From assembly GCA_965198825.1 (NCBI GenBank), contig CBDAQB010000003.1, forward strand, positions 434,001 to 498,000: a DNA stretch of 64,000 nt, written 5' to 3'. A program made the translations under genes and the position numbers. Every line of letters begins with the position of its first letter. The stretch's first letter is position 1. The notes below the pieces were generated by a model, which was not told the DNA's origin, made no database searches, and worked only from the letters and a program-made list of their open reading frames with translations. Positions 60,377 to 64,000 of this stretch are shown piece by piece. Source of the DNA: BOG-908 sp965198825. GTDB lineage: Bacteria; Pseudomonadota; Alphaproteobacteria; Acetobacterales; Acetobacteraceae.

Positions 60377-62644
60377 TTATCCAGCGGCCGCCTGACCCGC
60401 GGCCTTCGCCGGTTCGGGAGCGGCCAGTGCGGGCGAAGCGCCCAATGGTAGTGTCAACGTCGCAACAGCCCCAGGTTTGCCCTCACCTGTGCCCTCACGA
60501 TCACTCAGTGTGACCGATCCGCCATGGTCCTCCATGATCTTCTTCACGATGGCAAGCCCCAACCCCGTCCCTTTCGGCTTGTGCGTCACGTAGGGCTCCA
60601 TCAGACGCTCCCGATCCTCCTTGGGCAGACCGGCACCATCGTCTGTGACCTCGATCTTCGCGACGCCCGCCTGGGTGCGCACCGCAACCGCGATATGGCC
60701 ACCCCCCGGCCGCGCCGACACCGAGTCGGCCGCATTCTGCAGCAGGTTGGTCAGCGCCTGGCCGATCAGCCGCCGGTCGCAGGGCGCTATGGGCCCGCGC
60801 TCGGGAATGTCGGTCGTCCAGGTGATGTGCGACCGCGCCTGCCGCTGCAGAACCAGCGCATCGCGCGCAATCCGCCCGACATCTTCCGGCCGCACCACGG
60901 GCACCGGCATGCGGGCGAAGGCCGAGAATTCGTCCACCATCCGCCCGATGTCGCCGACGTGCCTGACGATCGTGTCCACGCACTGCACGAAAGTGTCGGG
61001 ATCGGACGTGATCTCCTTGGCAAACCGCCGCTTCAGCCGTTCCGCCGAGAGCTGGATGGGCGTCAGCGGGTTCTTGATCTCATGCGCAATACGCCGCGCC
61101 ACATCGGCCCACGCCGCCTTGCGCTGCGCCGACTGCAATTCCGTCAGGTCGTCGAAGGTCACCACATAGCCATGCACCCGGCCGCCCTTCATTTCCGGCC
61201 CGATGCGAACCAGCAGCGTGCGCCCCTTCTGCCCGCCGACCAGGATCTCGCCGGTCAGCGGCCGCTCCGGGTTGAGCATGCTGCGTCCGAGCAAAGCGCC
61301 CACCTCAGGCACCAGCGCATCGAGGCGGCTGCCGATTTCGCCATTCAGGTCGATGCGCAACAGCTCGCTCGCCGCACGGTTCGGCAGCTCCACGCGGCCC
61401 TGCTCGTCCAGGCCGATCACCCCCGCGGACACGCCGGAGAGCACCGTCTCGGTGAAACGGCGCCTCTCGTCGATCTGCCCATAAGCCGCCATCAGCTCGG
61501 TCCGCTGCGACGACAACTGCCCTGTCATCCGGTTGAACGCACGGCTCAGCCCGGCCAGCTCATCCTCGCTCTGCGTCTCGGGCACGCGCACAGCCAGGTC
61601 GCCGCCGCGCACCCGCTCCGCCGCCTGCATCAGCCAGCCGACCGGCCGCGCGATCTGGTTTGCCAGAACCAGCCCGATCAGCACCGCGGCGGCCAGAACC
61701 AGCAGCGCCACCAGCGCGAAGATCAGCGCGAACGTCACCTGCAGGCCCGACCGGTTCTGGTCCAGCCGCTGATATTCGGCGACCGCCTCCTCTGTCCGCT
61801 TCATGTGGTCGAGAATATGCGGATCGACCGCCCGCTCGATCAGCATCATCAGGGGCGGCGTCGAATCGAGCTGCACCAGGGCGCGCACCTCGGTATCCGC
61901 GCCATTGCCCAGCACCGGCACCTCGCCCGCCCGTGCGGCATCCAGCGTTCCTGCCGGTATCTGCCCCGGCCCGATCCCCGCCATCAGCCCGGCGCTCGCC
62001 AGGACATGCCCCGTCGTCGGCTCGAAGATCACCGCCTCGTCCAGGTCGCGCAACGCGGTCTGCTGCGACAGCACCTGGCCGAACAGATTAGGCGTTTCGA
62101 ACAGCGACTGCCCCGCCCTTTCGAGATCCGCCTTCATGCCGAGCGCGTCGGTCTTGATGGTGTCCTCATGCGCCGACAGATAGCCCTGGCTCGCCTGCAG
62201 CCCTTCGTCCAGGGCCGTGCGTATCCTGTCGTTGAACCAGAACTGGATGCCCAGCGAGAACCACGCCGTCGCGAAAACCCCCACCAGGATCGTGGGAATG
62301 ACGGCGACCACCGAGAACATCAGAACCAGCCGCACATGCAGCCGCGATCCCGCCGAATTGCGCCGCCGCTCCACCCAGACGCGGGTCAGCCTCCCAGCCA
62401 GCGAAGCGCCCAGCATGAGCAGCACCGACAGGTTCGACAGAACCAGCGTCGTCACGAGGTTCGGCCGCATCGTCAGCGGCGCCCCGCTCGACATGACAGC
62501 GAAGCTGCCGATGCCGAGAACCGCGGCCAACGCCGCGAGCAACAGCGTCGCGAACTTGCCGAGCAGAATGTCGGCGACGCGCCTTGCCCGGGAGGCGGCT
62601 GGCATGACGCTGGGGGGGAGGGGGGGGATGGTGGTTGTTGGCAT
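60377..62644 (-). CDS. ntrY: Membrane sensor histidine kinase NtrY
   Basis: 755 aa. Three N-terminal helices (about residues 30-52, 63-85, 105-130), a periplasmic domain, a fourth helix (302-328), HAMP (330-385), PAS (390-505), HisKA with H521 in ARRIAHEIKNPLTP and HATPase (NLLQNAADS, DDGAGLP, GTGLGLAIVKK). Pairs with NtrX; responds to nitrogen or redox state in relatives. The start is the MPTTT ATG at 62644, with MPAAS at 62605 as alternative; neither has a clear ribosome binding site. A family 1 repeat lies just upstream. Confidence 0.94.
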   Translation of the reverse strand: MPTTTIPPLPPSVMPAASRARRVADILLGKFATLLLAALAAVLGIGSFAVMSSGAPLTMRPNLVTTLVLSNLSVLLMLGASLAGRLTRVWVERRRNSAGSRLHVRLVLMFSVVAVIPTILVGVFATAWFSLGIQFWFNDRIRTALDEGLQASQGYLSAHEDTIKTDALGMKADLERAGQSLFETPNLFGQVLSQQTALRDLDEAVIFEPTTGHVLASAGLMAGIGPGQIPAGTLDAARAGEVPVLGNGADTEVRALVQLDSTPPLMMLIERAVDPHILDHMKRTEEAVAEYQRLDQNRSGLQVTFALIFALVALLVLAAAVLIGLVLANQIARPVGWLMQAAERVRGGDLAVRVPETQSEDELAGLSRAFNRMTGQLSSQRTELMAAYGQIDERRRFTETVLSGVSAGVIGLDEQGRVELPNRAASELLRIDLNGEIGSRLDALVPEVGALLGRSMLNPERPLTGEILVGGQKGRTLLVRIGPEMKGGRVHGYVVTFDDLTELQSAQRKAAWADVARRIAHEIKNPLTPIQLSAERLKRRFAKEITSDPDTFVQCVDTIVRHVGDIGRMVDEFSAFARMPVPVVRPEDVGRIARDALVLQRQARSHITWTTDIPERGPIAPCDRRLIGQALTNLLQNAADSVSARPGGGHIAVAVRTQAGVAKIEVTDDGAGLPKEDRERLMEPYVTHKPKGTGLGLAIVKKIMEDHGGSVTLSDREGTGEGKPGAVATLTLPLGASPALAAPEPAKAAGQAAAG

Positions 62645-62656
62645 TTTCAAGCGATT

Positions 62657-62785
62657 AAGGAAGGACTTCTTTTTTGAAAAAAAGAAGCAAAAAACTTCTG
62701 GACCTTTGGGCCGGGCCTGTCCTCGCGCCCGGCCCAAATACGCAAAAGTTTTTTGCTTCTTTTTTTCAAAAAAGAAGTCCTTCCT
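62657..62785. repeat. Family 1 inverted repeat, copy j
   Basis: A full copy: AAGGACTTCTTTTTTGAAAA and TTTTTTTCAAAAAAGAAGTC arms with a GGGCCGGGCCTG/CCGGCCC centre. It spans from the lutC stop to 13 bp before the ntrY ATG. Confidence 0.93.
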
Positions 62786-63413
62786 AATCCACCAAAATCA
62801 CATCCAAAGTCCTCGGCCCATGCACGCCCTCGACTCGATCAAGCTCGATATCAGCAGTCGCCGAAGGCCCCGAGAAAAACGTAATGGGCGAAGCGCGCGC
62901 CACGCTAGCCGCCAGGGCCGCAATCGCTTCCGGCATGATGCCAACCACATGGGCCGCCCGCACGACGCATAGATGATAGTCGGGCAGCAGCGTCAGTGCC
63001 CGCCGACCCTGCGCGACGCCGGCATTCAGAACCACCGTGCCTGTCTCGGCGATGCCGAGCAGGCTGCCTGTCATCACCCCTGCGACCGCGTCGAGGTCCT
63101 CGAAGGCCAGGCCGATGTCTTCGATCGGCGCGGGGTGCGACGGGCGCCATCCGGCCGGCAGGTCCGCGGGAATGACGAGCGAGGCAATGCCGCGGCTGGC
63201 AAGCTGGCGTTCCGCCACCGACGCGATGTGGGCTTCGGTAGGCGCATGCAGAACGGTGACGTGGTAGTCCGACAGCCGCTGCACGAAGCGCTCGAGGATT
63301 TCCGGCCGTTCCGCATCCCAGTGGCGCCGAAACGCTGGTTCATGCTGCGTCGGCGCTGGGAGGTTCGACTGTGCTGCGCGTATGCGGCCGATGATTTCGT
63401 CGCGTGCGCTCAT
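62784..63413 (-). CDS. lutC: LutC/YkgG-type lactate utilisation protein (LUD domain)
   Basis: 209 aa. LUD domain: GVMTGSLLGIAETGTVVLNAG, LTLLPDYHLCVVRAAHVVGIMPEAI, TFFSGPSATADIELDRVEGVHGPRTLDVILVD. Together with LutA and LutB it oxidises L-lactate. The ATG overlaps the lutB stop by 4 bp. Confidence 0.92.
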   Translation of the reverse strand: MSARDEIIGRIRAAQSNLPAPTQHEPAFRRHWDAERPEILERFVQRLSDYHVTVLHAPTEAHIASVAERQLASRGIASLVIPADLPAGWRPSHPAPIEDIGLAFEDLDAVAGVMTGSLLGIAETGTVVLNAGVAQGRRALTLLPDYHLCVVRAAHVVGIMPEAIAALAASVARASPITFFSGPSATADIELDRVEGVHGPRTLDVILVD

Positions 63414-64000
63414 CGGCGCTTCCACCAGTCGCGGAAACTCTCGGCAGGGATCGCCGGGAAATCGCGCGAGGCGGACCAGGCGGCGAGCGGCCCAGGCAGT
63501 TTCTCGATCACCCCTTCGCGTGCGAACAGCTTCTGCCCGATGCGCGCAGCACCTTGTGCAAGCCGCATGCGGGTGGCGCCGCCGAAAACCCACAGTGCCG
63601 CGCGCATGGCGAGCGCCTCGCCGTCGAGGCTCGTGCGGCCGCGGCGTTCGTCGGTGGCCTTGCCGCGCAGGTGAACGAGAATGCGCGGGATGTCGATCTT
63701 CACCGGGCACACCTCGTAGCAGGCGCCGCACAGGCTGGAGGCGAAGGGCAGCGACCCCGCCTCCTTCATGCCGCGAAGCTGCGGCGTGAGAATGGCGCCG
63801 ATCGGTCCCTGATACATGGAATCGTAGGCATGGCCGCCGGTGCGCTCATACACCGGGCAAACATTGAGGCAGCGCGAGCAACGGATGCAATGCAGCGTCT
63901 CGCGCGCGACGGGATCGGCCAGGATGCGCGAGCGGCCGTTGTCGAGCAGAACGAGGTGGAACTCCTGCGGACCGTCGCCGTCGCGCACGCCTGTCCAGAG
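63410..64000 (-). CDS. lutB: LutB/YkgF-type iron-sulfur protein (partial, 5' end outside window)
   Basis: The C-terminal 196 codons are visible. Two 4Fe-4S motifs: CIRCSRCLNVCP and CGACYEVCP, then a helical tail ending WWKRR. N-terminal LUD part lies beyond the window. Forms the electron-transfer subunit of the lactate-oxidation complex with LutC (4-bp overlap). Confidence 0.92.
   Translation of the reverse strand, partial: LWTGVRDGDGPQEFHLVLLDNGRSRILADPVARETLHCIRCSRCLNVCPVYERTGGHAYDSMYQGPIGAILTPQLRGMKEAGSLPFASSLCGACYEVCPVKIDIPRILVHLRGKATDERRGRTSLDGEALAMRAALWVFGGATRMRLAQGAARIGQKLFAREGVIEKLPGPLAAWSASRDFPAIPAESFRDWWKRR

Noticed and set aside
10987..62785. CRISPR array formed by the family 1 repeats
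   Set aside because: Copies are kilobases apart, palindromic and lack regular spacers; no cas genes are present.

Overview
The window is high-GC, densely packed bacterial chromosome, most likely from an alphaproteobacterium of the Acetobacteraceae/Rhodospirillales type. This is an inference from gene content and gene order. The alphaproteobacterial markers are a UPF0262 protein, FliX divergent from flgI, a DksA with a single-cysteine zinc-finger region, COQ9 beside peptide deformylase, 6S RNA between zapA and the 5-formyl-THF cyclo-ligase gene, an rph/hrcA divergent pair, and the ntrY-ntrX-dat-hfq-hflX block. Nearly everything reads as core genome. I see no prophage, transposase gene, CRISPR array, tRNA or rRNA.

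Layout. 1-2.6 kb: a histidine kinase, a two-domain KaiC-like ATPase and the start of a response regulator, apparently one operon. 2.7-5.9 kb: mtnA, UPF0262, DUF983 and panC. 6.4-7.3 kb: a Lys/Ala-rich histone H1-like protein with AT-hook-like motifs. 7.3-10.9 kb: flagellar genes (flgI, flgJ-like, a small partner, fliX) with dksA and a Gre factor. 11-13.9 kb: a hydrolase, a CGNR-type regulator and a secreted pentapeptide-repeat protein. 14-16.7 kb: zapA, 6S RNA, cyclo-ligase, YmdB phosphoesterase, DUF1289. 16.8-20.8 kb: small proteins, ferredoxin, rpsU, def, COQ9, a 25-residue membrane peptide and a beta-propeller protein. 20.9-23.1 kb: a Wzz/GumC-like chain-length protein with a degenerate tyrosine-kinase-like partner. 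23.2-31.8 kb: oxidoreductases, an ABC exporter/PRC-barrel/MFS operon, a GIN-domain protein and a DUF885 peptidase-like protein. 32-38.5 kb: three PEP-CTERM proteins around rpsF-rpsR-rplI, cfa and an OmpA-like protein. 38.7-54 kb: housekeeping genes (aspS, rnd, ribF, ileS, lspA, mutL, hemW-rdgB-rph, hrcA). 54.1-64 kb: vapBC, an inositol-monophosphatase-family gene, hflX, hfq, dat, ntrX, ntrY and lutC-lutB.

Three families of non-coding inverted repeats run through the window. Family 1 (ten copies, about 110-135 bp, nested poly-A/poly-T hairpins) always lies directly after the 3' end of a gene and in two cases supplies the stop codon. Family 2 has five copies, two of them in tandem. Family 3 has three copies built from degenerate cacgaag words. 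These repeats are the most striking unexplained structure here.

Other anomalies: the 3' end of ileS is broken by several small frameshifts although its out-of-frame remnant still overlaps lspA; hflX lacks a canonical start codon at the point where homology to the family begins; the BY-kinase-like protein has lost its Walker A lysine; and NtrX lacks the sigma-54 contact loop.
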